Both the position numbers and the translations under genes were made by a program. Below the pieces are notes generated by a model. The model was not told the DNA's origin, searched no databases, and saw only the letters and a program-made list of their open reading frames with translations. From Burkholderiales bacterium (GTDB taxonomy: Bacteria; Pseudomonadota; Gammaproteobacteria; Burkholderiales; Burkholderiaceae_E): 64,000 bases of DNA. Of this stretch, positions 53,124 to 62,708 are shown in pieces. The first letter of the stretch is position 1; each line of letters begins with the position of its first letter. The stretch covers positions 62,001-126,000 of the forward strand of contig JAPLQF010000025.1 in assembly GCA_026399875.1 (NCBI GenBank). The letters run 5' to 3'.

Positions 53124-54527
53124 TCAGTTATTCGATTCGCCCAGGTAAAGAAATCTTTCGGGTGTGCGCTTGATACTGCGGCGCAGAAGTTTGTAGAGAT
53201 CGGGGTCGAAGTGGCTTTCACCGTTAGATTCGATCGCACGCCATCGATCGAAGACCCATTGGTCGGTGAGCCCGGATTCGGTATCACGCTCAGTCAGAAC
53301 TACCGGGCCGCTGAAGGGCCAAGCCGCGAAGCGCATCGGCGCAAGACCCCTAAGCAATCGCGCATGATGGGTCTGCGCCGATTCACCGCCGGTGCAAAGA
53401 CCCGCGCAGCGGTTGACCTGCCGAGAAAAGCAGGCGCCTTCACGTGCCCACAGACCCGATGCCCGATCGCAAAGTCGTTGCGACTTGCTCACTGCGGCCA
53501 GCGCCGCGCGCGCGCTCGCGCGACTGCCGAATGGCCCGTAGAGCTCGGGCTCCTGAAGCGGGTCGCCCTCGGGGAGGTCGCTCAGTTTGAGAATTTTCGG
53601 TGTGAGCCCCGGCTCTGCCGGCTTGATGAAGCACACCGATTCGCGCTTTCGAAGCGCGATGTTGTGAAGTGGCGCGCTTCGTTTGATTGTCTGCATCTCA
53701 CGAACAAGGGCGCCGAATTCGCCTGCGGTGTTTTCGATTTCGAGGGCGTGGACCTCGGCTACAAGCCGCGCGTCGTTGGCATTGCGGCTGTCGGCATAGA
53801 AGTGCGACCTGATCCGTTCGCGAAGGTTGAGGGACTTGCCCACATAGAGCGGCTGCCCGGTTGCGCCCACGAAGGTGTAGACCCCTGGCGATTCGGGAAG
53901 GTGGTCGAGCGCGCCGGGCGCAAGGTGGGGAGGTGTGGCGGGCTGCTTGAGGAGTTGAGCGATGGTCCGATCGACCTGGCCGATGTCTTCCTGTTGCCAG
54001 AGCCTGTCGAAAAATCGCACGAGCACCCGTGCATCGCCGAGCGCTCGATGGCGATCGGTTGCCTGCAGATGATGCCGGCTGATCAGCGCGTCGAGCCGAT
54101 GCGAATCGTATTGGGGAAAGAGGGCCCGCGACAGCCGGACTGTGCACAAGACGTCGGCGCTGAATCGGTCGCTGCAGCGGCGAAACTCGGCCTTGATGAA
54201 GCCGTAGTCGAAGCGAGCGTTGTGGGCGACAAAAATTCGACCTGCGAGCAGCCTGGTGATGGTCGGCAGGAGCTGCGAGAAGCACGGTGCGTCGCGCACC
54301 ATGTCGTTGGTGATGCCGGTGAGCGCCTGGATGTCGGACGGAATCGGAATGCCCGGGTCGACCAGCGATGACCATTCCTGAATCGTGCTGTCGCCATCGA
54401 CCAGGACGATACCGATCTCGGTGATGCGATCGCTTGCAGGTGAAACGCCAGTGGTTTCGAGGTCGATGAAGGCGAAGCGACGCATCGGGATGCGTGGCGG
54501 CGGGAGGGTTTGGGTCTGGGGATACAT
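53124..54527 (-). CDS. DnaQ-like 3'-5' exonuclease fused to a GIY-YIG nuclease domain
   Basis: 467 residues. An N-terminal DEDDh exonuclease (Asp22/Glu24 in FIDLETTG; AHNARFDYGF near 101; His160 and Asp165 in HRALGDARVL), as in the epsilon subunit of DNA polymerase III. Then a GIY-YIG domain at about 209-290 (GVY 215-217, YVG 228-230, GKSLNLRERIRSHF) of the UvrC/Cho type, and a C-terminal region of about 170 residues with three Cys in CAGLC. Proteins with this architecture occur in several bacteria and may act in DNA repair; the role here is inferred. ATG 54485 (MRRFAFIDLETTG) is an alternative start. Confidence 0.9.
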   Translation of the reverse strand: MYPQTQTLPPPRIPMRRFAFIDLETTGVSPASDRITEIGIVLVDGDSTIQEWSSLVDPGIPIPSDIQALTGITNDMVRDAPCFSQLLPTITRLLAGRIFVAHNARFDYGFIKAEFRRCSDRFSADVLCTVRLSRALFPQYDSHRLDALISRHHLQATDRHRALGDARVLVRFFDRLWQQEDIGQVDRTIAQLLKQPATPPHLAPGALDHLPESPGVYTFVGATGQPLYVGKSLNLRERIRSHFYADSRNANDARLVAEVHALEIENTAGEFGALVREMQTIKRSAPLHNIALRKRESVCFIKPAEPGLTPKILKLSDLPEGDPLQEPELYGPFGSRASARAALAAVSKSQRLCDRASGLWAREGACFSRQVNRCAGLCTGGESAQTHHARLLRGLAPMRFAAWPFSGPVVLTERDTESGLTDQWVFDRWRAIESNGESHFDPDLYKLLRRSIKRTPERFLYLGESNN

Positions 54528-54666
54528 CTGGCGATCATGCCCGCTCGCAGGCTCCTGCCGTGAGCCACGTTTGAGGCATCTCGATCAGGACGGTGCGGCC
54601 GCGCTTGCACGCTCGCTCATCATGTCGGGTCTCAAGTCCGCTTCAGGACGTGGGTTGATCATTTTC

Positions 54667-55341
54667 TCAGGAGTAGGTGACCTGCGCGAGGCGGGGCTCG
54701 GAGTCCATGTGAGGAATGTTGTTGAAGCTCACGCAGCGCACCACTTTTGCACTCGCATGGAACTCGCTGAAGCTGGCGTTGCGCATCTGCAGGTTCAGGT
54801 TGACCATCGCTCGTAGTTCGGTGCCGAGTGCGTCGCTGATCAGGGTCGAGATCGGGCCGCCTGAACTCACCACCAGGACCCTGCGCGCTTTCGCATCGGC
54901 CCGCGCAAGGTCCAGGCCCGCCCGCGCTCCAGCCAGAAAGTCCTGAAAGCTGATGTGGGGCGCAAAGTCGACCGACCCGTCGACCCATGCCGACAGGGCA
55001 TCTCGCATGACCCGGAAATGATCACGGCGATCGCCGCCCATCGAGGGGGCGGCTTGGCCGGTATGCCTAAGCCAGCCTTTGATGAGACGATCAGACTCGT
55101 ATTCGTTGAGTCCTGGATGCTCGAGCGATTCGGCCACCGTGGCGCCGCCGGCGGCCAGACCGCTCAGGGTCTCGCGATGACGTCGCAGCGTGCCGGTCAC
55201 CACGCGGTCGAACACCAGCCCACGCTGAGCGAAATAGTCACCCAGCCATCGAGATTGCTGATGACCGAGATCGGAGAGTCGGTCGTAATCGTCGGTGCCG
55301 AACGACGCCTGCGCGTGACGCACAAGAAAGAGTTCCGCCAC
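54667..55341 (-). CDS. Histidine phosphatase family protein
   Basis: 224 residues from GTG 55341, preceded by GGGGA at good spacing. The phosphoglycerate-mutase-like catalytic motif LVRHAQASFG is at the N-terminus (RHA replaces the more common RHG, as in several members), with the second histidine region in VSSGGPISTLI, where the family His is replaced by Ser-Gly-Gly, so catalysis may be altered. Substrate unknown. Divergent from the membrane hydrolase gene, 75 bp away. Confidence 0.82.
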   Translation of the reverse strand: MAELFLVRHAQASFGTDDYDRLSDLGHQQSRWLGDYFAQRGLVFDRVVTGTLRRHRETLSGLAAGGATVAESLEHPGLNEYESDRLIKGWLRHTGQAAPSMGGDRRDHFRVMRDALSAWVDGSVDFAPHISFQDFLAGARAGLDLARADAKARRVLVVSSGGPISTLISDALGTELRAMVNLNLQMRNASFSEFHASAKVVRCVSFNNIPHMDSEPRLAQVTYS

Positions 55342-55416
55342 GAGGAAGTCCCCATTTCGCTGAATAAGTGATGCCGAGTGTAACCGCGGGGTGTTGCTCG
55401 GGCCATAATCACGGCC

Positions 55417-56919
55417 ATGAACGCTCCTGAAAAACCGTTCGCGAACTTCCGCAGCCTGGCTTTCCTCGGCCGCATCCTCAGGCTCGCCCTGGCAGTGCTG
55501 GTCGGTGCTTTGCTCACGATCGCCATCGGCAATGTGCTGTATGCCATGACCCTGCCCGAACTCAGACCCTGGCACACCACGCGGCTGAAAAATGAGTTCA
55601 GCGCCAGTCAGGCGAAAGAGGGATTCGGCTTTGCCGATTATCGTGCGCAGGAGACACGCCTGTTCGAGGAAGTCGCAGCCGTGCAGCGCACCGTCTTCGA
55701 CCCTGACCTCGATTCGACGCTCAGCCGCTACGCCCCCGAAGGCAGCCCTTACCGCAGGCGGGTCGAAGGCGACTGGAATCGCAGCTATCTGTTGCAGGGT
55801 GAGCCCGGCAAGGGCGTGGCGCTGATGGTGCATGGGCTGTCGGATTCGCCCTATTCGCTGCGATCGACCGCACTCGCGCTCAACCAGGCCGGATTGACAG
55901 TCTATGGACTGCGCTTGCCCGGGCACGGGACCCTGCCTTCAGGCCTCGACACAGCTGTCTGGCGTGACTGGCAGGCCGCGGTCGGGGTGGTGGTGGCGCA
56001 GATCAGGCGTGACCACCCCGACTCGCCCTTCTGGATCGTGGGCTACTCCACCGGCGCGACATTGGCTCTCAAGTACGCCGCCGACACGGTGAGCGCAGGT
56101 CGACTCGATCAGTTGCCACGCAGGCTGATCCTGATGTCGCCGGCTGTCGGCGTGTCGCCCTTCGCGCCGCTTGCCAACGTACAGCGAATCATCAGCAATT
56201 TCGGTGTCGCGAAAAGAGCGCGTTGGGGCAATGTCGATCTCGAACTCGATCCCTATAAATACGCGTCATTTGCCCAGAATGGCGCGGCGCAGGTCGGGCT
56301 CTTGTGCGATGTCCTTGCAAGCGATCTGGCGCGGCTTGAGCGCGAAGGCCTGATCGACAAGCTGCCACCGATTACCGCCTTCCAATCGGTGGTCGATGCC
56401 ACCGTGATCGCGCCTGATCTGGTGACACGGCTTTTTTCGCGCTTGCGGCGTCCGGGCAGCGAGCTGATCTTTTTTGATCTGAATCGCGTCTCGGGTTATG
56501 GCGCACTGGTGCGGCTGCCCTCGAATACAGTGCAGGCGGCGATTGAGCGTTCGCCAAGGCGCGACTATCGTCTGACCTTCATCGGCAATGTGCTCGATGA
56601 AAAGACCGGACTGGCTCGAACCACCGAACCCGGTCAATCTGTATCGGTCGAGACCAGGCTGCCTTATGACTGGCCTGATCAGGTTTTTTCGCTGTCGCAC
56701 ATGGCAATCCCCTTTGCGCTCGATGACCCGATTTACGGCCTGAACGCGCCGCCGGCAACAGATGGACTGATGTCGCTCGGTGCCATGGCAGTGCGCGGAG
56801 AAAAAGGCATTTTCGCGGTTGCTTCTGCCGACCAGTTACGACTCAAGTCGAATCCTTTCTTTGGTCTGGTGAAGGCCCGGACTCTCGAGGCCATCGAGCA
56901 GGATCGCACCTCACGCTGA
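55417..56919 (+). CDS. Membrane-anchored alpha/beta hydrolase
   Basis: 500 residues. One N-terminal membrane helix (about 21-45, LRLALAVLVGALLTIAIGNVLY), then an alpha/beta-hydrolase fold: oxyanion region MVHGLSDSPYSLR, LRLPGHGTLPSG and nucleophile Ser211 in GYSTG. The C-terminal half (FLALDDPIYGLN-type stretch, here FALDDPIYGLNAPP) is specific to this group. Probably an esterase or lipase facing the periplasm. The 3' end overlaps the Nramp-like gene by 9 bp, tail to tail. Confidence 0.87.
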   Translation: MNAPEKPFANFRSLAFLGRILRLALAVLVGALLTIAIGNVLYAMTLPELRPWHTTRLKNEFSASQAKEGFGFADYRAQETRLFEEVAAVQRTVFDPDLDSTLSRYAPEGSPYRRRVEGDWNRSYLLQGEPGKGVALMVHGLSDSPYSLRSTALALNQAGLTVYGLRLPGHGTLPSGLDTAVWRDWQAAVGVVVAQIRRDHPDSPFWIVGYSTGATLALKYAADTVSAGRLDQLPRRLILMSPAVGVSPFAPLANVQRIISNFGVAKRARWGNVDLELDPYKYASFAQNGAAQVGLLCDVLASDLARLEREGLIDKLPPITAFQSVVDATVIAPDLVTRLFSRLRRPGSELIFFDLNRVSGYGALVRLPSNTVQAAIERSPRRDYRLTFIGNVLDEKTGLARTTEPGQSVSVETRLPYDWPDQVFSLSHMAIPFALDDPIYGLNAPPATDGLMSLGAMAVRGEKGIFAVASADQLRLKSNPFFGLVKARTLEAIEQDRTSR

Positions 56920-58308
56920 GGCGAACATCGCTGCGACAGTGAGCCCCATCACGGCGGTCGAGCCCCAGCCCAGCCACTTCAGCTTTCCGCCGATGACATG
57001 CTCGCCCATGGTTTGGGGCCGGGCGGCGATGATCATCATGACCGTCATGATCGGAACCGCGATCACGCCGTTGATGACCGCCGACCAGAAGAGCGCACGC
57101 ACCGGATCAATCGATGTGAAACACAAGGCCACGCCGCCTGCAGTTGCTGCGGCCAGCACGCTGTAGAAGCCTCGTCCTTCGCCTTTGTCGAGTCGCAGAT
57201 CAAGGCTGCCGCGCCATCCCGCGGCTTCGGCTACGGCATAAGCCGCAGAGCCTGCCAGCACCGGGACGGCGAGCAATCCGGTACCGATGATGCCCAGACT
57301 GAACAGCAGGAAGCTCAGGTCGCCGGCGATCGGCCTGAGCGCCTCGGCGGCTTGCGCCGAGGTTTCGATCGTGGTGATGCCGGCAACATGAAGGGTTGCC
57401 CCGGTGCTGAGAATGATGAAAAAGGCGATCAGGTTTGAGAACGACATGCCGACGATCGTGTCGGTTCGGATCCTGCGCAGATGCGACGCGATGCGCGCAC
57501 GCGAGACATCGCTGCAATCGATGACGTCGGCCTTCCGGGTATTCGCATCTTCCATTTCCTGTGCGGCCTGCCAGAAAAAGAGATAAGGACTGATGGTTGT
57601 CCCGAACACCGCGACGATCGTCACGAGCACCGCGTGGCTTGCCGGCAGCGGTGGCCAGATCAGATCGCTTGCAAGCTGCCACCAGTCGATACGAACCGAA
57701 AAGACAACCCCGACATAGGCGAGCAGCGCAAGGGTGAGCCACTTCAGCCAGCGCACATAGGCTCTGTAGGGCAGCATGATCTGCATCCCCAGGCACAGGG
57801 CACCGAAGCCGACCGCATAGAGATGGGCAGGGCCGCCGATCAGCAGCTTGAGCGCCTGGGCCATCGCGGCGATGTCGGCAGCGACATTCAGGGTATTTGC
57901 GATCAGCAGCATGCCGACGATCAGCACGACGATCGGTCGGGGAAAGGTCGCCTTGATATTCGAGGCAAGACCGCGTCGCGTGACATAGCCGATGCGCGCG
58001 CTGATCAGCTGGATTGCGACCATCAGGGGCAGCGTGAACACCACAGTCCAGAGCATGGCGTACCCGAACTGTGCACCTGCCTGAGAGTAAGTGGCGATGC
58101 CGCTCGGATCGTCGTCGGCAGCACCTGTGATCAGGCCCGGCCCGAGTTGATCCAGTCGCGATGTCTGGCGGATTGATTCGCGCTCTGGCTGCAGGGTTGC
58201 TGGCGGTTGCGGCTTGATATTGAAGCGTCCAGTTGGACTGACGTGATTCGGTTTGCAGGGTAAGCTTCGACCAGAATGAACCGAATGCCTGCGGAAGCTG
58301 ATTGTCAA
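56911..58308 (-). CDS. Nramp-related divalent metal transporter
   Basis: 465 residues, about 11 membrane segments. The first segment carries GAADDDPSGIATYSQAG where classical Nramp proteins have DPGNIA; DPSGI is seen in Nramp-related transporters thought to carry Mg2+ rather than Mn/Fe. It lacks the MPH motif of segment six in an obvious form. A long polar N-terminus of about 50 residues may be partly untranslated, with a GTG in VSPTGRFN as an alternative start. The ion is not decided by sequence alone. Confidence 0.88.
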   Translation of the reverse strand: MTISFRRHSVHSGRSLPCKPNHVSPTGRFNIKPQPPATLQPERESIRQTSRLDQLGPGLITGAADDDPSGIATYSQAGAQFGYAMLWTVVFTLPLMVAIQLISARIGYVTRRGLASNIKATFPRPIVVLIVGMLLIANTLNVAADIAAMAQALKLLIGGPAHLYAVGFGALCLGMQIMLPYRAYVRWLKWLTLALLAYVGVVFSVRIDWWQLASDLIWPPLPASHAVLVTIVAVFGTTISPYLFFWQAAQEMEDANTRKADVIDCSDVSRARIASHLRRIRTDTIVGMSFSNLIAFFIILSTGATLHVAGITTIETSAQAAEALRPIAGDLSFLLFSLGIIGTGLLAVPVLAGSAAYAVAEAAGWRGSLDLRLDKGEGRGFYSVLAAATAGGVALCFTSIDPVRALFWSAVINGVIAVPIMTVMMIIAARPQTMGEHVIGGKLKWLGWGSTAVMGLTVAAMFASA

Positions 58309-58486
58309 TCATTGCTAACCGAGGCCATGAACTCTGATCAATGGAAACAATGAAAGCCGGTTCGATTCAGTACCTGGCTGTCGATTAGGGTGGTCAGTTG
58401 CTTATCAGTTCCCTTACATGTTGTACCGCGCCAGTCCCGACAGCGGCTTTACACGCTATCGCAGAAAGTTCTTGCGGCAGCAGAGA

Positions 58487-59197
58487 TCACTGTCCGGCAA
58501 CCTCGGTCAGTATTCCGACGAGCGCTTCGGGCTGGTTGATTGCCACCATATGGCTGGTCGCGATCTCGTCGTATCGCCAGGCTGGTGAGGCCTTGAGCCG
58601 GTTGCCGGTTGCCGCGAACACCGGTTCGGCGACATCGTCCGGCGGATTACGAGTGGCTTTGATGTAAGTGCGGGTGAATGGGAAAGCGTCGAGCGGTTTG
58701 GCCAGATAGACAGGTTCAGTGAAGCACTGCAGAGGCTGTGGGCTCGATCGGGCTCTGATCCAGTCGGTGTCGTCTTGCCGATCCAGGACTCTCGGTGTGA
58801 TCGGCAGTTGCCAGGACTGCCCAAGTGCAAAGGGCAGCCGACTGAGGCGGTTGACCAGGCCCATGAGCGTCTCCCCGTTGTTCGGTACGAAAGCGTCGAG
58901 ATAAACCAGATGGCTGACCCGGTCAGCGATGTGCTCAAGCGCGCCGGTGACAACGAAGCCCCCGTAGGAAAAGCCGAGCAGCACGATGTCGTGCAGGTCT
59001 TCATACAGGACCTGGTTCGAGACATCCAGGACGTGCGTGGTGAGATTGACCTGCGGGCTGCTCAGGTGCGAGCGCTCGCCCAGGCCGGTCAGGCTGGGTG
59101 TGAACACCTCGTGCCCGGCTGCGCGCAGTAGCCGCCGCACTTTCGTGAAACCGTGTGCGCCGTTCCAGGCGCCATGAACCAGGACGAAAGTTGTCAT
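58487..59197 (-). CDS. Alpha/beta-fold hydrolase (salicylate-esterase-like)
   Basis: 236 residues. FVLVHGAWNGAHGF (oxyanion), nucleophile Ser77 in LGFSYGG and a C-terminal His in ATSHMVAINQPEAL complete a serine hydrolase triad. The pattern is that of the small plant-type methylesterase/salicylate-binding esterase group found in many soil bacteria. No signal peptide. It ends 178 bp from the Nramp-like gene and begins 12 bp after the carboxylase stop, so it may be cotranscribed with the carboxylase. Confidence 0.87.
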   Translation of the reverse strand: MTTFVLVHGAWNGAHGFTKVRRLLRAAGHEVFTPSLTGLGERSHLSSPQVNLTTHVLDVSNQVLYEDLHDIVLLGFSYGGFVVTGALEHIADRVSHLVYLDAFVPNNGETLMGLVNRLSRLPFALGQSWQLPITPRVLDRQDDTDWIRARSSPQPLQCFTEPVYLAKPLDAFPFTRTYIKATRNPPDDVAEPVFAATGNRLKASPAWRYDEIATSHMVAINQPEALVGILTEVAGQ

Positions 59198-59209
59198 AGG
59201 GATCCTTGG

Positions 59210-62200
59210 TTACCAGGTATCGACGCACGGCCGCTTGCGGCCCTGCCTCGGTGTCGGTGCCGGTGTGGCCCTCAATCCTGCCATCACCCAGCGTCTGGTC
59301 TGTTCGGGGTCGATGACCTCATCGATTTCAAGCACCGAGGCAATCGAGGTGGCCTTGCCGCTCTGATAGAGCTTGGCCACCATCGCGTCGTAATAGGCCT
59401 GCCGCTCGACCGGATCAGCGATCGCCTCCATTTCCTTTCGATAGCCAAGCCGCACATAGCCTTCAAGTCCCATGCCACCAAACTCGCCGGTCGGCCATGC
59501 GACGGTGAACATGGTCTCGTGAAAGCCGCCTGCGGCCATCGCCTGCGAACCCAGTCCGTAGCCCTTGCGCAGGACGATCGTGAAGAAGGGCACGGTCAGA
59601 CTCGCACCCACGACGAACATTCTGCACACATGCCGCACGACCGCCGTTTTTTCGGCTTCCGGGCCGACCATGAAACCCGGCGTGTCGCAAAGCGAGATCA
59701 TCGGCAGATCAAAGGCGTCGCACAGCTGCATGAAGCGTGAGGCCTTGTCGGCGGCTGGCGCATCGATCGCACCGCCCAGATGATTGGGGTTGTTGGCAAT
59801 CAGTCCGAAGGCTCGCCCTTCGATGCGCACGAAGGCGGTGACGATGCCGATGCCGAAATCGCGACGCAGTTCCATCACCGAACCATCGTCAGCGAGCTGT
59901 GCGATGACCGAGCGAATGTTATAGACGCGCAGCCGGTTCTCGGGAATCGCCTGGCGCAGCAGACGCTGGTCGGCGCAGTGCCAGTCCTGAATCGGACCCT
60001 GGAAGTAGGAAAGATACTGACGCGCGGCGGTGGTGGCTTGCTCCTCATCATCAACCAGCAGATCGATCACGCCGTTCGTGGCCTGAAAGCTCACCGGGCC
60101 GACCTCCTCCGGCCGATAGACGCCGAGGCCGCCGCCTTCGATCATGGCAGGGCCACCCATGCCGATCGACGAGTTCTTTGTGGCGATGATCACGTCGCAG
60201 CAGCCGAGCAGCGCGGCATTGCCGGCAAAACAGTAACCTGAGACCACGCCAACCAGCGGCACCAGACCCGAGAGTCGCCCAAGTTGAGCGAAGGTGGTCA
60301 CATCCAGTCCGGTCAGACCCAGACCCTCTGTGTCGCCCGGCCGGCCTCCGCCGCCCTCGGCATAAATCACCACCGGGATGCGCAGGCGCTGTGCGAGCTG
60401 CAGCATCCGGTCCTGCTTCTTGTGATTGATATTGCCCTGCGTGCCGGCCAGCACGGTGTAGTCGTAAATGATGCCCATGCAGCGTGCGGCCACCTCGCCC
60501 ACCAGCGCAGCATTGACTGTGCCGGTGCCGGCGATCACGCCGTCGGCCGGCGTGTTCTCGATCAGGTCTTCGATGCTGCGTCGCTTGCGCTGTGCGGCGA
60601 AGGCCAGCGAGCCGTACTCCATGAAAGTGTCGGTATCAAAGAGCTGGGCAATGTTCTCGCGCGCGGTGCGCTGCCCGGTTGCGCGTCGACGTGCGACCGC
60701 CTTCGGGCGATTGGCGTCGAGTGTGAAGGCTTGCCGGTGACGCAGTTCGGCAAGGTCGGCTCGAATGTGATCGAGGTCGATGGCGGCCGCTTCGATCTGC
60801 TCGTCACCATCGGTCTCAAGCGGCTCGAGAAACAGGATCGGGTCGCCCTGCATCAGCGTGATGCCGGCACCGGTGACAACCGCACGGACAATGCCGCTGC
60901 GTTCGGCGCCGATCAGATGCTCCATTTTCATGGCTTCAAGCACTGCCACCGCCTCACCGGCGCGTACCCGCTGACCCGGCTCCACCCCGATGCTCACCAC
61001 CGTACCTTGCTGCGGTGAGAGGACTGCGATCGTGCCGGCAGGTGCTTCGATCGCTCGAACCGCAGCAGTACCGCCCGAATCGGCGCCAATCGGAACCGAC
61101 GCGACATAAAGGCGTGGAGCCGTCGAGCCGGCTCGCAGCAGCTCGCCCAGACGTTCGTCAATGAAGCGGGTGTTGACCCGATTGGCGGAGAAATCAGGAT
61201 GCGCGAGCAAGGCTTCAAGAAACGGCGCATTGGTCGCTACGCCCTCGATATGCAGTTCGCGCAGCGCACGCGAAGCCTTGGCTATGACGTCCTCAAAGCG
61301 TGATGAGCTGGCGTGCACGATCAGTTTGGCGAGCAGCGAATCGAAGGCCGCGCTGGTGCGATAGCCGGCATAGCCGAAGCTGTCGACGCGAACGCCAGGC
61401 CCGGAAGGCGGTTGAAAGACTGAGATCAGGCCACCGGTCGGGCGCGCGTTGCCGCGCTCGTCCATGGTCTCCATGTTGATGCGAAGCTGCATCGCATGGC
61501 CGCGAGGCGAGGGAATCTGATGCTGCAACAGGCCGAGTTGCGCAAGGGTGGCGCCGGCTGCCACTGCAATCTGTGCCTGGACCAGATCGATGCCAAGCAC
61601 TGACTCGGTGACGGTGTGCTCGACCTGCAGGCGCGGATTGGTCTCAATGAATACGAAAGCATCCGATCGTGAGAGATCGGCCTGTATGTCGAGCAGGAAT
61701 TCGATAGTGCCCAGATTGCAGTAGGCGGCCGCCTTCGCGATGGCGACGGCCGCCGCGACGATGCGTTCACGCAGATCGGGCGACAGCGACGGGCTGGGGG
61801 CGATCTCGATGAGCTTCTGATGGCGTCGCTGCACCGAGCACTCGCGCTCCCAGAGATGACTGATGGCTCCGGTCGCATCGCCGATGATCTGCACTTCGAT
61901 ATGTCGGGCATCCTTGATCAGACGCTCGACATAGACCTCGTCGCGTCCGAAGGCAGCGTGCGCTTCGGAACGGCAGCGGGCATAGGCCTCATCGAGTTCT
62001 GCAGGCGAATGCACGGCCCGCATCCCGCGCCCGCCGCCTCCGGCGACTGCCTTGATCATGATTGCGCCACCGCCACCAAGCGCGGCCAGAAAGGCATGTG
62101 CCTGGTCAAGTGAGACAGCCGTGTCACTGCCCACGATCACTGGTACACCGCAACGCTGCGCCAGGGCGCGTGCCTGCACTTTATCGCCGAAGGTCTGCAG

Positions 62201-62527
62201 GGCTGCGATGCCTGGCCCCACGAAAGCGATGCCAGCCTGCTCGCACTGGCGCGCCAGTTCAGGGTTTTCGCTGAGGAATCCGTAGCCGGGATGCAGCGCA
62301 TCGCAGCCAGTGGCCTGCGCGGCCGCGATCACTTCGGCGATGTCGAGATAGGCGCGAGCACCGGATCCTGGCAGCGCACGAGCCTCGTCGGCCAGGCGCA
62401 CATGCAGCGAGGTGGCGTCGTCATGCGAATAGATGGCGACGGTCGGCAGCCCGGCTTCGGCCGCGGCGCGCGCGATCCGGATGGCGATTTCGCCGCGATT
62501 GGCGATCAGCATTTTTCGAAAGCGCAT
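59210..62527 (-). CDS. Single-chain acyl-CoA carboxylase (biotin carboxylase, biotin carrier and carboxyltransferase)
   Basis: 1105 residues from ATG 62527. Residues 1-450 are biotin carboxylase (KMLIANRGEIAIRIARAA, the ATP-grasp KAVAGGGGRGMRAV, FIETNPRLQVEHTVTE). Residues about 495-570 are a biotin carrier with the attachment lysine Lys534 in LEAMKMEH. Residues about 600-1105 are a carboxyltransferase with both halves (RENIAQLFDTDTFMEYG, GGARIGEG-like sites not exact, then GGAIDAPAADKASRFMQLCD and SQAMAAGGF). Acetyl-CoA and propionyl-CoA carboxylases in betaproteobacteria are usually built from separate chains, so this fusion is a specialised acyl-CoA carboxylase; the substrate is unknown. 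Divergent from the dehydrogenase gene. Confidence 0.9.
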   Translation of the reverse strand: MRFRKMLIANRGEIAIRIARAAAEAGLPTVAIYSHDDATSLHVRLADEARALPGSGARAYLDIAEVIAAAQATGCDALHPGYGFLSENPELARQCEQAGIAFVGPGIAALQTFGDKVQARALAQRCGVPVIVGSDTAVSLDQAHAFLAALGGGGAIMIKAVAGGGGRGMRAVHSPAELDEAYARCRSEAHAAFGRDEVYVERLIKDARHIEVQIIGDATGAISHLWERECSVQRRHQKLIEIAPSPSLSPDLRERIVAAAVAIAKAAAYCNLGTIEFLLDIQADLSRSDAFVFIETNPRLQVEHTVTESVLGIDLVQAQIAVAAGATLAQLGLLQHQIPSPRGHAMQLRINMETMDERGNARPTGGLISVFQPPSGPGVRVDSFGYAGYRTSAAFDSLLAKLIVHASSSRFEDVIAKASRALRELHIEGVATNAPFLEALLAHPDFSANRVNTRFIDERLGELLRAGSTAPRLYVASVPIGADSGGTAAVRAIEAPAGTIAVLSPQQGTVVSIGVEPGQRVRAGEAVAVLEAMKMEHLIGAERSGIVRAVVTGAGITLMQGDPILFLEPLETDGDEQIEAAAIDLDHIRADLAELRHRQAFTLDANRPKAVARRRATGQRTARENIAQLFDTDTFMEYGSLAFAAQRKRRSIEDLIENTPADGVIAGTGTVNAALVGEVAARCMGIIYDYTVLAGTQGNINHKKQDRMLQLAQRLRIPVVIYAEGGGGRPGDTEGLGLTGLDVTTFAQLGRLSGLVPLVGVVSGYCFAGNAALLGCCDVIIATKNSSIGMGGPAMIEGGGLGVYRPEEVGPVSFQATNGVIDLLVDDEEQATTAARQYLSYFQGPIQDWHCADQRLLRQAIPENRLRVYNIRSVIAQLADDGSVMELRRDFGIGIVTAFVRIEGRAFGLIANNPNHLGGAIDAPAADKASRFMQLCDAFDLPMISLCDTPGFMVGPEAEKTAVVRHVCRMFVVGASLTVPFFTIVLRKGYGLGSQAMAAGGFHETMFTVAWPTGEFGGMGLEGYVRLGYRKEMEAIADPVERQAYYDAMVAKLYQSGKATSIASVLEIDEVIDPEQTRRWVMAGLRATPAPTPRQGRKRPCVDTW

Positions 62528-62708
62528 GACAGTGTCCCGGTTGATCGCTTCGTGTATACAACGAACCGCGCCGCACAAGGCATCGCTTGCGTTCCGCTTC
62601 GTGCGCGCAAGGCGGTCGTCTGGCTGTTGAGCGGGGAGGTCGCCTGTTCAAATGCTTCGGGCGGGCGTAGCGTGGGGCGGGTTCAGTCAAAAGTTCTCAG
62701 GGAGTCTC

